Shown here piece after piece: positions 49,586 through 57,334 of a stretch of 60,656 nt of DNA. Origin of the DNA: Akkermansiaceae bacterium UBA6138 (GTDB taxonomy: Bacteria > Verrucomicrobiota > Verrucomicrobiia > Verrucomicrobiales > DEV007). Within the stretch, counting starts at the first letter, position 1. Each line of letters begins with the position of its first letter. The notes beneath the pieces are model-generated. The model was given only the letters and a program-made list of their open reading frames with translations. It was not told the origin of the DNA and searched no databases. The position numbers and the translations under genes are program-made. Location: the NCBI GenBank assembly GCA_002422425.1, contig DIVG01000088.1, positions 5,128-65,783 of the forward strand, read 5' to 3'.

Positions 49586-50026
49586 TCAGCCGCGTTTTCC
49601 CTCATCAAGCCGTCCGGCGGCGTAGGCGTCGAAAACACGTTTGATCTCGTCACGGACGCGGCGGAAGACGTGCATTTGCTCCTCTTCGCTGCCGGTGGCA
49701 TGGGCGGGATCGTCGAAGCCCCAGTGATGGCGATTGGCCTGACCGGGAAAAATGGGACAGGCCTGATCGGCGTTTCCGCAGACGGTGATGACCGTCTCGA
49801 CGTCCTGCTCGAGGAATTCGTCGAGGTGCTTCGAATGATGGGCGCTGATGTCGAGGCCGATCTCTTCCATCGCCCGGATCGCGAGCGGGTGGACGTAGCC
49901 GGCCGGTTTTGATCCGGCGCTGGCGACGGTGTAGCGATCACCGAGGGCAGCCCGCAGGATGCCTTCGGCGAGGTGCGAGCGGCAGGAATTGCCGGTGCAG
50001 AGAATGAGAATGGTGGGAGTCGTCAT
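49586..50026 (-). CDS. arsC: Arsenate reductase ArsC, thioredoxin-dependent type
   Basis: A 146-residue reductase of the low-molecular-weight phosphatase fold. The P-loop CTGNSCRS starts at Cys 10; the redox pair is Cys 83 and Cys 90 in VCGNADQAC. This Cys10/Cys83/Cys90 arrangement corresponds to the S. aureus pI258 enzyme, which reduces arsenate with electrons from thioredoxin. It is the last gene of the cluster and follows acr3 by 15 bases. A thioredoxin gene two genes upstream is the likely donor. Confidence 0.93.
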   Translation of the reverse strand: MTTPTILILCTGNSCRSHLAEGILRAALGDRYTVASAGSKPAGYVHPLAIRAMEEIGLDISAHHSKHLDEFLEQDVETVITVCGNADQACPIFPGQANRHHWGFDDPAHATGSEEEQMHVFRRVRDEIKRVFDAYAAGRLDEGKRG

Positions 50027-50041
50027 GGTGGAAAGGGAAGA

Positions 50042-51109
50042 TTATTTACTGAACCAGCCGCGGGTGCGCTGGCAGACTTTTACGAGAAATAGCATCAGCG
50101 GCACTTCGATGAGAACACCGACGACGGTGGCGAGGGCGGCACCCGAGCTGAGCCCGAAGAGCATCACCGCAGTCGCGATGGCAACTTCGAAGTGGTTCGA
50201 GGCCCCGATCATGGCCGAGGGAGCGGCGTCTTCGTAGGAAAATTTGAGCCATTTCGCGATGCCGTAGGTGAGCGCAAAAATCAGGACGGTCTGGATCGTC
50301 AAAGGAATCGCGATCCAGAGAATCGTAAGCGGATTGGCGAGGATGGTCTCGCCTTTGAAGCTGAAAAGCAGCACAAGCGTGGCGAGGAGCGCGCTGATGG
50401 AAACGGGCGTGAGGAAATGGAGGAACTTGTCCCGGAACCATTCGGGGCCTTTCGTCTTCATGATCCACTTCCGCGAGTAGTAGCCCGCCACGAGCGGCAG
50501 CGCGACGTAGATCCCGACGGAGAGCAGGAGCGCCTGCCATGGCACGGGCATCTGATTCACCCCGAGGAGCCACCCGCCGAGAAGTCCGTAAAGAAAGAGC
50601 ATCGTGAGCGAATTGATCGCGACCATGACGAGGGTGAGTCCCTGATTGCCCCTCGCGAGGTGACCCCAGACGAGGACCATCGCGGTGCAGGGGGCGATGC
50701 CGAGAAGGATCGCGCCGGCGATGTAGGAGCGATAAAGTTCGACCTCTGAGCCGTCTTTGACGATCTCGGTGCCGGGGAGGTAGTCTTTGAACCAGACGCC
50801 GAGGAAGAGAGTCGCGATCGCGAACATGGAGAAGGGCTTGATGCCCCAGTTTACGAAGAGGGTGAGCAGGACCGGCTTGGGATTGCGTCCGGCTTTGACG
50901 ACTTCGCCGAAGTCGATCTTCACCATGATGGGATACATCATGAAAAAGAGACAGATGGCGATGGGGATGGAGACGACGGGCGCGCCGTTCACGGTGATGG
51001 CCATGCCGTCGAGGGCCTGGGCGAGACCGGGCGCGAGCTTGCCGAGGGCGATCCCGCCGATGATGCAGAGTCCCACCCAGAGCGTGAGGTGGCGTTCGAA
51101 GACGTTCAT
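50042..51109 (-). CDS. acr3: Arsenite permease Acr3
   Basis: About 355 residues with ten membrane segments in the Acr3 (BART superfamily) layout. The family mark GIAPCTAMVLVWGHLA carries the Cys needed for arsenite transport, and ASNHFEVAIATAV is the second conserved block. It exports arsenite; the ArsA ATPase in this operon may energise it. The ATG at 51109 (MNVFERHL) is used; ATGs at 51130 and 51142 give slightly longer forms. It follows the thioredoxin gene with little space. Confidence 0.92.
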   Translation of the reverse strand: MNVFERHLTLWVGLCIIGGIALGKLAPGLAQALDGMAITVNGAPVVSIPIAICLFFMMYPIMVKIDFGEVVKAGRNPKPVLLTLFVNWGIKPFSMFAIATLFLGVWFKDYLPGTEIVKDGSEVELYRSYIAGAILLGIAPCTAMVLVWGHLARGNQGLTLVMVAINSLTMLFLYGLLGGWLLGVNQMPVPWQALLLSVGIYVALPLVAGYYSRKWIMKTKGPEWFRDKFLHFLTPVSISALLATLVLLFSFKGETILANPLTILWIAIPLTIQTVLIFALTYGIAKWLKFSYEDAAPSAMIGASNHFEVAIATAVMLFGLSSGAALATVVGVLIEVPLMLFLVKVCQRTRGWFSK

Positions 51110-51148
51110 GGATTTGCTTTCTTGGCTCATGGGAAAAGGCATCTGGCG

Positions 51149-51628
51149 TTATCCTCTGGCGCGCTGCGCGGCATTCATCGCAAAGGCGCGGAGCTGGGTC
51201 GCGGAGGAGCCACCGGAAGAGCGTTCGACTTCGCGTCCGGCGACAAAGACGGCGAAGGTCGGGATGGAGCGTATCCCCATGTTCCCCGCGATGATCGGCT
51301 GCGCTTCGGTGTTCACCTTGGCGACGATGAGTTCTCCGGCGGCGAGAGCGGCGAGCTTCGTCACCTCGGGCGCGACCATGAGGCAGGGGCCGCACCAGGG
51401 AGCCCAGAAATCAACGAGGAGCGGCAGGGAAGCCCCGCTGACGAGGGCGGCGAACGATGCAGGTGAATCGATTTCGATGGGGAGCGAAGGGAGGGGAAGG
51501 GCCGCCTTGCAGCTCCCGCACTTTCCTTTCAGATGGAGTCGGGCAAAGGGAATGCGATTGGCCTGCTGACATTGCGGACAGGCGAGGTGGACGCCCTTTT
51601 CATCGGCGTGGAGATGATCAGTGCTCAT
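51149..51628 (-). CDS. Thioredoxin 2-like protein with N-terminal zinc ribbon
   Basis: A 159-residue TrxC-type thioredoxin. The N-terminal zinc ribbon uses CPQCQQ and KCGSCK; the thioredoxin active site is FWAPWCGPCLMVAP near residue 80; the cis-Pro loop is RSIPTFAVF. ATG 51628 overlaps the arsA stop (ATGA). In this operon it is the obvious electron donor to the thioredoxin-dependent ArsC. A start at 51805 reads back into arsA and is rejected. Confidence 0.9.
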   Translation of the reverse strand: MSTDHLHADEKGVHLACPQCQQANRIPFARLHLKGKCGSCKAALPLPSLPIEIDSPASFAALVSGASLPLLVDFWAPWCGPCLMVAPEVTKLAALAAGELIVAKVNTEAQPIIAGNMGIRSIPTFAVFVAGREVERSSGGSSATQLRAFAMNAAQRARG

Positions 51629-53424
51629 GTCAGGGTGGTGTGGAAAGAGGAGGTAGCGAGTCGGGCGAGGGCCTCCAGACCAACCGGTTCCTGCGCCTGC
51701 CAGGGAAGCCAGGCGGTGCGGGCGGCGTAGTTGCCGGCGACTTCGGTGAGGTAACGATGCTCGGATTGCTCGCGGCGCTGCAGGAGGGGATCGCACGAGC
51801 CGCAACCGAGCAGGCTCTGATTGATGACCCAGGCGAACGGTTCGATGCGGGCGCGGCGCAGGTCCTCCTGCAACTCCGCCGCTTCGTGCACGGGCGTGGC
51901 CTCGGGCAGGGTGACGAGGAGGATGCGGGTGTAAGCCGGATCGCGAAGTCGCTCGAGCAGTCGCAGGACGGACTCGGGCTGGGAACTGCGCGCCTGACGC
52001 TCTAACTCGCGCTGGTAGGCCTCGCTCGCGTCGAGGAGGAGCAGGGTATGCCCGGTCGGGGCGGTATCAAGGACGACAAAGCCGTCTTTACCCCGATCCA
52101 CTTCACGGGCGAAGGCGCGGAAAACGGCGATTTCTTCGGTGCACGGCGAGCGCAGGTCTTCCTCGAGGAGGGCGCGGGCGGCCTCGTCCAGCATCGGGCC
52201 CTGGGCGCTCATTACTTCGGTCTGATAGGCGGCGGTCTCGGCGGCTGGATCGATGCGGCTGAGGGTGAGGTTTTCCAATTTCCCGTCGAGGGTCTGGGCG
52301 AGGTGCGCGGCCGGATCGGTCGTGCTGAGGTGGACGGCATGGCCGCGTTTCGCGAGGGTCACGGCAATGGCGGCGGCGACGGTGGTTTTTCCGACTCCGC
52401 CTTTGCCCATCGTCATGACAACGCCGCTGCCACGGGATTCGATGGAGGCGATGAGGCCTTCGAGACTCTCCATGCCGGGTGCCGACCAGTCGGCGGGGGC
52501 GGGAAGGTCATTTTCTCCGGCAGCGTTTCCGTCGAGGAGGACCCGCAGTCCGTCGAGTCCGAGAATATTGACGGGGCGCAGCGGTACCGCAAAGGTCGCC
52601 AGGCTCCTGACAAAGGCGGAAGCTCCGGCAAGGGCGGCGGTGCCGCGCCGCTCCATCGCGAGAGCGGTTTCGTCATCGGGGCAGAGGGTTTCAAAAAGGC
52701 CGTTGATGATGAGTAACTGATTGCAGACACCCAGCTCGCGGAGTTCACGTGAGGTTCGCTCGGCCTCGTTCAGGGACGCTCGCTGCGGGCGGCTCACGAG
52801 CAGGAGCGTCGTGGTGGAGGCATCGGCGAGAGTGTGGACGGTCGCTTCGTAGACGGCCCGCTGCTTTTTCAATCCGGCGAGAGGACCGAGGCAGGAGGTG
52901 CCGCCGCTGCTCGCCTCGAGGAATTGATCCCAGGCTTTCGCGAGGCTCATAAGGCGCAGGGTGTGGCCCGTGGGAGCGGTGTCGAAGACGACATGGTCGT
53001 AGTCACGGGCGGCGGCGGCATCGCCAATAAGGCCCGAAAATTCGTCAAAGGCCGCGATCTCGACGGTGCAGGAGCCGGAGAGCTGCTCCTCCATGCTGCG
53101 CAGGGCGGACTCGGGCAGCAATCCGCGCATCGGGCCGATGAGTCGCTCGCGGTAGGCGGCGGCGGCCGCTGTCGGATTAATGTTCAACGCGTCGAGACCG
53201 GGAGCGCCGGGGACGGGAGTGGGGGCATTCGTAAGCCGGGTCTCGAGCACTTCGTCCAGGTTCGAGGCGGGGTCGGTGCTGACGAGGAGAACACGCCGGC
53301 CTGACCCGGCAAGCTTCAAAGCGGTGGCACAGGAGAGTGATGTCTTTCCCACTCCGCCTTTTCCGGTGAAGAAAAGGAATCGCGTCGCCGTGGCCGGATC
53401 GACGCTGTAGGGCGGCAGGCTCAT
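51625..53424 (-). CDS. arsA: Arsenite-stimulated ATPase ArsA, two-domain
   Basis: A 599-residue full-length ArsA made of two homologous halves. P-loops are GKGGVGKTS (residues 21-29) and GKGGVGKTT (near 340); each half has a DTAPTGHTL switch segment (VVFDTAPTGHTL and FVVLDTAPTGHTL). ArsA drives arsenite extrusion with the permease; classically with ArsB, here with Acr3. ArsD, the arsenite chaperone, is encoded directly before it with an ATGA overlap. Confidence 0.95.
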   Translation of the reverse strand: MSLPPYSVDPATATRFLFFTGKGGVGKTSLSCATALKLAGSGRRVLLVSTDPASNLDEVLETRLTNAPTPVPGAPGLDALNINPTAAAAAYRERLIGPMRGLLPESALRSMEEQLSGSCTVEIAAFDEFSGLIGDAAAARDYDHVVFDTAPTGHTLRLMSLAKAWDQFLEASSGGTSCLGPLAGLKKQRAVYEATVHTLADASTTTLLLVSRPQRASLNEAERTSRELRELGVCNQLLIINGLFETLCPDDETALAMERRGTAALAGASAFVRSLATFAVPLRPVNILGLDGLRVLLDGNAAGENDLPAPADWSAPGMESLEGLIASIESRGSGVVMTMGKGGVGKTTVAAAIAVTLAKRGHAVHLSTTDPAAHLAQTLDGKLENLTLSRIDPAAETAAYQTEVMSAQGPMLDEAARALLEEDLRSPCTEEIAVFRAFAREVDRGKDGFVVLDTAPTGHTLLLLDASEAYQRELERQARSSQPESVLRLLERLRDPAYTRILLVTLPEATPVHEAAELQEDLRRARIEPFAWVINQSLLGCGSCDPLLQRREQSEHRYLTEVAGNYAARTAWLPWQAQEPVGLEALARLATSSFHTTLT

Positions 53425-53750
53425 GAGGAAACCTTCGCCACACCCTTCGCGGCAGCATACCAGGCGGGGCGGTCCTCGCGGGCGGGGTAGCGCCCCTTCG
53501 AATGGAGTTCACCATCCCAGAAAAGGAACGGTAGAGACTCGGCTCCGTCGCTTTCGAGGAGGGCTTTCACGGCGGGATTCTCCACAAAGGCCATGGGTTG
53601 CTGGCTCAGATTAAATCGTTCCACTTTGATTCCGTTGGACTCGAACATCGAGAGCATCGTCGCAAAGCTGATGAGGTCGGGATCGATAGCGGTGCCGCAG
53701 ATGCCGGTCGAGCAGCACATGGGCGGGTCGTAGACCTGAATGGTTTTCAT
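53421..53750 (-). CDS. arsD: Arsenite metallochaperone ArsD
   Basis: A 109-residue ArsD. Metal-binding cysteines are in YDPPMCCSTGICG: Cys 12, Cys 13 and Cys 18. ArsD passes arsenite to ArsA and weakly represses the operon. The coding start is 21 bases downstream of the operator palindrome at 53771-53796. Its stop overlaps the arsA start. Confidence 0.93.
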   Translation of the reverse strand: MKTIQVYDPPMCCSTGICGTAIDPDLISFATMLSMFESNGIKVERFNLSQQPMAFVENPAVKALLESDGAESLPFLFWDGELHSKGRYPAREDRPAWYAAAKGVAKVSS

Positions 53751-53770
53751 GGGTAGGGGAGCTATGCTAA

Positions 53771-53796
53771 TTTACTTGGCGAAACAGCCAAGTAAA
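53771..53796. promoter_or_regulatory. Ars operator-promoter palindrome between arsR and arsD
   Basis: TTTACTTGGC, six bases GAAACA, GCCAAGTAAA: a perfect 10-bp inverted repeat. On the minus strand TTTACT (-35-like) and TAAATT (-10-like) lie 16 bases apart within or at the edges of it. It sits upstream of arsD and downstream of arsR, so it probably controls arsD-arsA-trx-acr3-arsC. Confidence 0.75.
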
Positions 53797-53832
53797 GAGG
53801 GGAATGCAAACTTTTTCCAGGGATCTCCATGT

Positions 53833-54144
53833 CTATTTTTTTCCGTTAGTCCTGCGGACGGGCGCGAGTGAATCGACGCACTCGAAGAAGCTGAGGAGAC
53901 AGGGGCAGCGGAGCCGATAATAGACATTCTGTCCGCGCTTTTCCATTTCGAGGAGACCCGCTTCGCGCATCACGGTGAGGTGCTTCGAAACGGTCGAGAG
54001 ATCGCTCCCGACGAGCTCGCGCAGGTCGCAGACGCATTGTTCGCCGGCCTGGAGTGCCTCTGCGATGATGAGCCGCGACGGATGAGCGAGCGCCTTGATG
54101 ACAGCGACACGGCGATCGGTTCGGTCCTGGGAGCGGGCGGGCAT
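53833..54144 (-). CDS. arsR: Arsenical resistance repressor ArsR
   Basis: A 103-residue winged-helix repressor. ALAHPSRLIIAEAL and the metal-binding EQCVCDL (Cys 37 and Cys 39) are the ArsR/SmtB core, with SDLSTVSKHLTVMREAGL the recognition helix. A second cluster, RCPCLLSFFEC, lies near the C-terminus and may add to thiol chemistry. ATG 54144 is preferred; a TTG at 54156 overlaps the end of trm112. It is co-directional with moeB and trm112, so it may be transcribed with them. Confidence 0.92.
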   Translation of the reverse strand: MPARSQDRTDRRVAVIKALAHPSRLIIAEALQAGEQCVCDLRELVGSDLSTVSKHLTVMREAGLLEMEKRGQNVYYRLRCPCLLSFFECVDSLAPVRRTNGKK

Positions 54145-54152
54145 CGGTGATC

Positions 54153-54368
54153 TCAACTTTTACGGCTCAGCGCTTCGCCCGCGACGATCACGGGGAATCC
54201 TTCGCGGATCGGGTAGGCATGCGACCCGTCGTCGGTGACGAGGACCGCTTCAAACAGCTCGGGGGACGTCCAGACGGCCGACTCGGACCCGGCGGCAAGG
54301 CGGAGCGGCTTTTTGGTCGCGGGGCAGACGAGCAGGGAGAGGACCTCCTCTGAGAGCGAGAGCTTCAT
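54153..54368 (-). CDS. Trm112/YcaR-like small protein
   Basis: A 71-residue protein of the Trm112/UPF0434 family: LLVCPATKKPLRL, LVTDDGSHAYPIREGFPVIVAGEA. Only one Cys (residue 15) of the zinc site remains. The eukaryotic homologue activates methyltransferases; bacterial function is less clear. It directly abuts moeB (no gap) and precedes arsR. Confidence 0.85.
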   Translation of the reverse strand: MKLSLSEEVLSLLVCPATKKPLRLAAGSESAVWTSPELFEAVLVTDDGSHAYPIREGFPVIVAGEALSRKS

Positions 54369-55535
54369 TTAGTAATGCGGCACGGAAGGATCGATCTCGG
54401 CCGACCAGGCGTTGATACCACCTTTGACGTGGCAGACGTTTTTAAAGCCGGCCTCAAGGAGCATTTGAAGGGCCTTGGCGCTGCGCCCGCCGGCTTTGCA
54501 GTGAATGATCGTCTCGGCGGCGGCGTCGAGCTCATCGAGCCGGGCCGGCAGTTCACCGAGCGGAATGACGACGGAACCGGGCAGGCAGCAGACCGCGATC
54601 TCGGCGGGCTCACGCACGTCGAGGAGGACAAAGTGTCTTTCCTCCTCCATGCGGGTTTTCAGCTGGTGGACGTCGATCTCGGGGAGGGCGGGGGGCTGGC
54701 TCATGTCGCAGGCGAAAGTGATGTCGTGGAGTTCGGTGACCGTCGGATCATCGCCGCAAACGACGCATTGCAGATCACGACGTAACTTGATCTCGCGAAA
54801 GCGGAATGCAAGCGCATCGAAGTGGATGAGACGCCCGATGAGCGGTTCGCCGATCCCGAGGATGAGCTTGATCGCCTCGTTCGCCTGGAGACAGCCGATG
54901 ATGCCGGGCAGCACCCCGAGGACACCGCCTTCGGCACAACTAGGGACCTGGCCTGGCTGAGGCGGATTGGGGAAAAGACAGCGGTAGCAGGGACCGCCGA
55001 GATGGGGGGCGAAAACGGAGACCTGACCCTCAAAGCGATAGATGGAGCCGTAGATGTTTGGCTTTTTTGTCAGGACGGCGAGGTCATTGGAGAGATAACG
55101 GGTTTCAAAATTGTCGGTCCCGTCGATGATGATATCATAGGGATCGGCAATCCCGGCGGCGTTCGCGCTCGTGAGGCGCGTCTCGTAAGTGGTGACCCTG
55201 ACGCCGGGATTGATCGCGGCGAGTCGTTCGACGGCGGAGTCAGTTTTTAACTTCCCGATATCCGCCGTATCGTGGAGTAGTTGTCGCTGCAGGTTCGACG
55301 CATCGACGCGGTCAAAGTCGACGATGCCGATTTCCCCGACTCCGGCTGCCGCGAGATACATCGTCACCGGCGAGCCGAGTCCGCCCGCGCCGATGCAGAG
55401 GACCTTTGCCGCTCTCAAGCGCCGCTGGCCGTCCAGGCCGACATCAGGGATGGTCAGATGCCTCGCATATCGCCCGCGCTCGACCGGAGAGAGGTCGACT
55501 TCCGTGAATCGGTGGGAGGAAATGATGGATTCCAT
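54369..55535 (-). CDS. moeB: MoeB/ThiF-type adenylyltransferase fused to rhodanese
   Basis: A 388-residue fusion. The N-terminal E1-like domain shows GAGGLGSPVTMYLAAAG (ATP site), DRVDASNLQRQL, DGTDNFETRYL, and the zinc cysteines in GPCYRCLFPNPP and CVVCG. The C-terminal rhodanese domain has the active Cys in HCKAGGRSAKA. Such fusions act as MoeB/ThiF sulfur-carrier activators for molybdopterin or thiazole synthesis and may also supply sulfur. With moaA at 8355, a role in molybdenum cofactor is plausible. Confidence 0.9.
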   Translation of the reverse strand: MESIISSHRFTEVDLSPVERGRYARHLTIPDVGLDGQRRLRAAKVLCIGAGGLGSPVTMYLAAAGVGEIGIVDFDRVDASNLQRQLLHDTADIGKLKTDSAVERLAAINPGVRVTTYETRLTSANAAGIADPYDIIIDGTDNFETRYLSNDLAVLTKKPNIYGSIYRFEGQVSVFAPHLGGPCYRCLFPNPPQPGQVPSCAEGGVLGVLPGIIGCLQANEAIKLILGIGEPLIGRLIHFDALAFRFREIKLRRDLQCVVCGDDPTVTELHDITFACDMSQPPALPEIDVHQLKTRMEEERHFVLLDVREPAEIAVCCLPGSVVIPLGELPARLDELDAAAETIIHCKAGGRSAKALQMLLEAGFKNVCHVKGGINAWSAEIDPSVPHY

Positions 55536-55622
55536 GCGAAGTCGGAGCGAAAAAGAGAAAAATAGACGAATAAGTTCGGGTCTTTCGCTCTACATGGCAA
55601 ATAGCAAACCGACAAATGCTAC

Positions 55623-55652
55623 TTGCGAAACGTAAGCGTTTCCGACTACAAC
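55623..55652 (+). promoter_or_regulatory. htrA promoter with internal inverted repeat
   Basis: TTGCGA at 55623-55628, an 18-base spacer, and TACAAC at 55647-55652, 17 bases before the ATG at 55669. GAAACG, TAAG, CGTTTC (55627-55642), a 6-bp inverted repeat, lies between the boxes and could bind a regulator of the stress protease. Confidence 0.45.
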
Positions 55653-55668
55653 CGTTCAAAATCTTCTC

Positions 55669-57183
55669 ATGAAACGATCCATCAAGACTCTCCTCCACAC
55701 TCTCGCCGTTGCGGGCTCACTCTCTCTTGGCGTGGACGCCTGCGCCGACAATATCAAATTTGCCGACCTCGAAAAGAAGATCGCCCTCGATAAGTCGCCG
55801 GTCGCTCCCGAAGGCGGCGCGGTGGCGTCTTATGCCCCGGCCCTGAAAAAGGTGATGCCGGCGGTGGTGACGATTTTCTCGTCCAAGTCAGTCACGCAAA
55901 CCCGCAACCCCCAGCAGGAGGAGTTGTTCCGCCGCATGTTCCCCGATATCCCGGAGGATTTTTTCGAGAAACACCGGGGGCAGGAGGGAGGTCCCGGGGG
56001 CAAGGAACAGGGTCTCGGCTCGGGTGTTGTGATTTCACCAGATGGCTACATCCTGACGAACAACCATGTCGTCGGTGATGCCGATGAGATCAAAGTGACT
56101 CTCTCCGCGAATAAACGCGAATATGCCGGCACGGTGATCGGTGCGGACCCTCAAACAGACGTGGCTCTGATCAAGATCGAGGCAACTGGCCTTCCTTTTA
56201 TCACGATAGGGGACAGTTCGGCGCTGCAGATCGGTGATATCGCCATGGCAGTGGGAAATCCCCTTGGCCTTGAGCAGACCGCCACCCTGGGGATCATCAG
56301 TGCGGTGGGCCGGAGCGATGTGAACATCCTCGAGAACGGGTATGAAAGTTTTATCCAGACCGACGCCGCGATCAACCGGGGTAATTCGGGCGGGGCTCTC
56401 GTTGATGCGGCGGGTCGTCTCATCGGTATTCCCACGGCGATTCAGTCGAACTTCTCGGGAGGCAATATCGGGATTGGGTTTGCGATCCCCTCGAACATGG
56501 CGCTCAATATCGTGCAGCGCCTTCTCGACGGTGGTGGGGTCGTGAAACGCGGTTTCCTCGGGGTCTTCCTCCGGGAACTTGACCCCAATATGGCGAAAGC
56601 CCTCGGTCGCGACGATCAGAGCGGCGTCCTTGTGGCGGAAGTGGGCGATAAAACCCCCGCTGAAGCGTCGGGCATGAAGCCCGGCGATCTCATCGTCGGA
56701 TACGACGGCAAGCCGGTTCAGAGCATGCAGCAGCTGCGTCTTGATATCAGTAACACGGCCCCCGAAACCGAGGTTGTCTTCAACCTCATCCGCAAGGGGC
56801 AGGAAACCGATCTCACGGTCAAGCTTGGCGATCTCGACGACAACAAGCTTGCTGCAGGCGGGGCTCCCGCCCGCCCCGGTTCTCCGAAAGCTGAGGAGCT
56901 TGTCGAAGGAGTTATCGTGGCTGATCTTGATGATGAATCGCGCTCCAGCCTGCAGCTTGACGGGTCCGTTCAGGGGATCCTTGTGAAAAGCGTTAAAGAC
57001 AATGTCCCGGCCGCCGAAGCGGGGTTGCGCCCCGGGATGATCATTACCCAGGTCGATCAGACTGAGGTGAAATCCGCCGGCGAAGCCTACAAAATCGTTG
57101 AAGGTTTCGAGGGAGATGTGCTTCTGCTACAGGTCTACCTCGCGGGGCGTCGGGACATTCTTGCGGTTCCCCTGGTGAAGTAA
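55669..57183 (+). CDS. DegP/HtrA-type periplasmic serine protease
   Basis: A 504-residue Do-family protease with signal peptide (TLLHTLAVAGSLSLGVDA). Catalytic triad: His in NNHVVGDADE, Asp in DPQTDVALIKI, Ser in RGNSGGALVDAAG. Two PDZ domains follow (about 280-370 and 410-500). A Gly-rich Q-linker-like loop (EGGPGGKEQG) lies between the signal region and the protease core. It degrades misfolded envelope proteins. A terminator follows at 57216. Confidence 0.94.
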   Translation: MKRSIKTLLHTLAVAGSLSLGVDACADNIKFADLEKKIALDKSPVAPEGGAVASYAPALKKVMPAVVTIFSSKSVTQTRNPQQEELFRRMFPDIPEDFFEKHRGQEGGPGGKEQGLGSGVVISPDGYILTNNHVVGDADEIKVTLSANKREYAGTVIGADPQTDVALIKIEATGLPFITIGDSSALQIGDIAMAVGNPLGLEQTATLGIISAVGRSDVNILENGYESFIQTDAAINRGNSGGALVDAAGRLIGIPTAIQSNFSGGNIGIGFAIPSNMALNIVQRLLDGGGVVKRGFLGVFLRELDPNMAKALGRDDQSGVLVAEVGDKTPAEASGMKPGDLIVGYDGKPVQSMQQLRLDISNTAPETEVVFNLIRKGQETDLTVKLGDLDDNKLAAGGAPARPGSPKAEELVEGVIVADLDDESRSSLQLDGSVQGILVKSVKDNVPAAEAGLRPGMIITQVDQTEVKSAGEAYKIVEGFEGDVLLLQVYLAGRRDILAVPLVK

Positions 57184-57215
57184 AAGGTCTCCTGAATCGG
57201 CCGGCGAAGGGAGGG

Positions 57216-57244
57216 AAAGGGCGTCCGGGAGGGCGCCTTTTTTT
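57216..57244 (+). terminator. Intrinsic terminator after htrA
   Basis: AAAGG, GCG, TCCGGGAGGG, CGCC, then seven T: a short GC stem with one bulge followed by a T-run, 33 bases after the htrA stop codon. Confidence 0.65.
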
Positions 57245-57334
57245 CCTCCCGGTTTGACTCACCCGCTCCCCGACCCGGGAATACCTCGGCGGGCGACGCG
57301 CGACGGGAGGGCTAGCCCCGGATGGCCATTCGGG

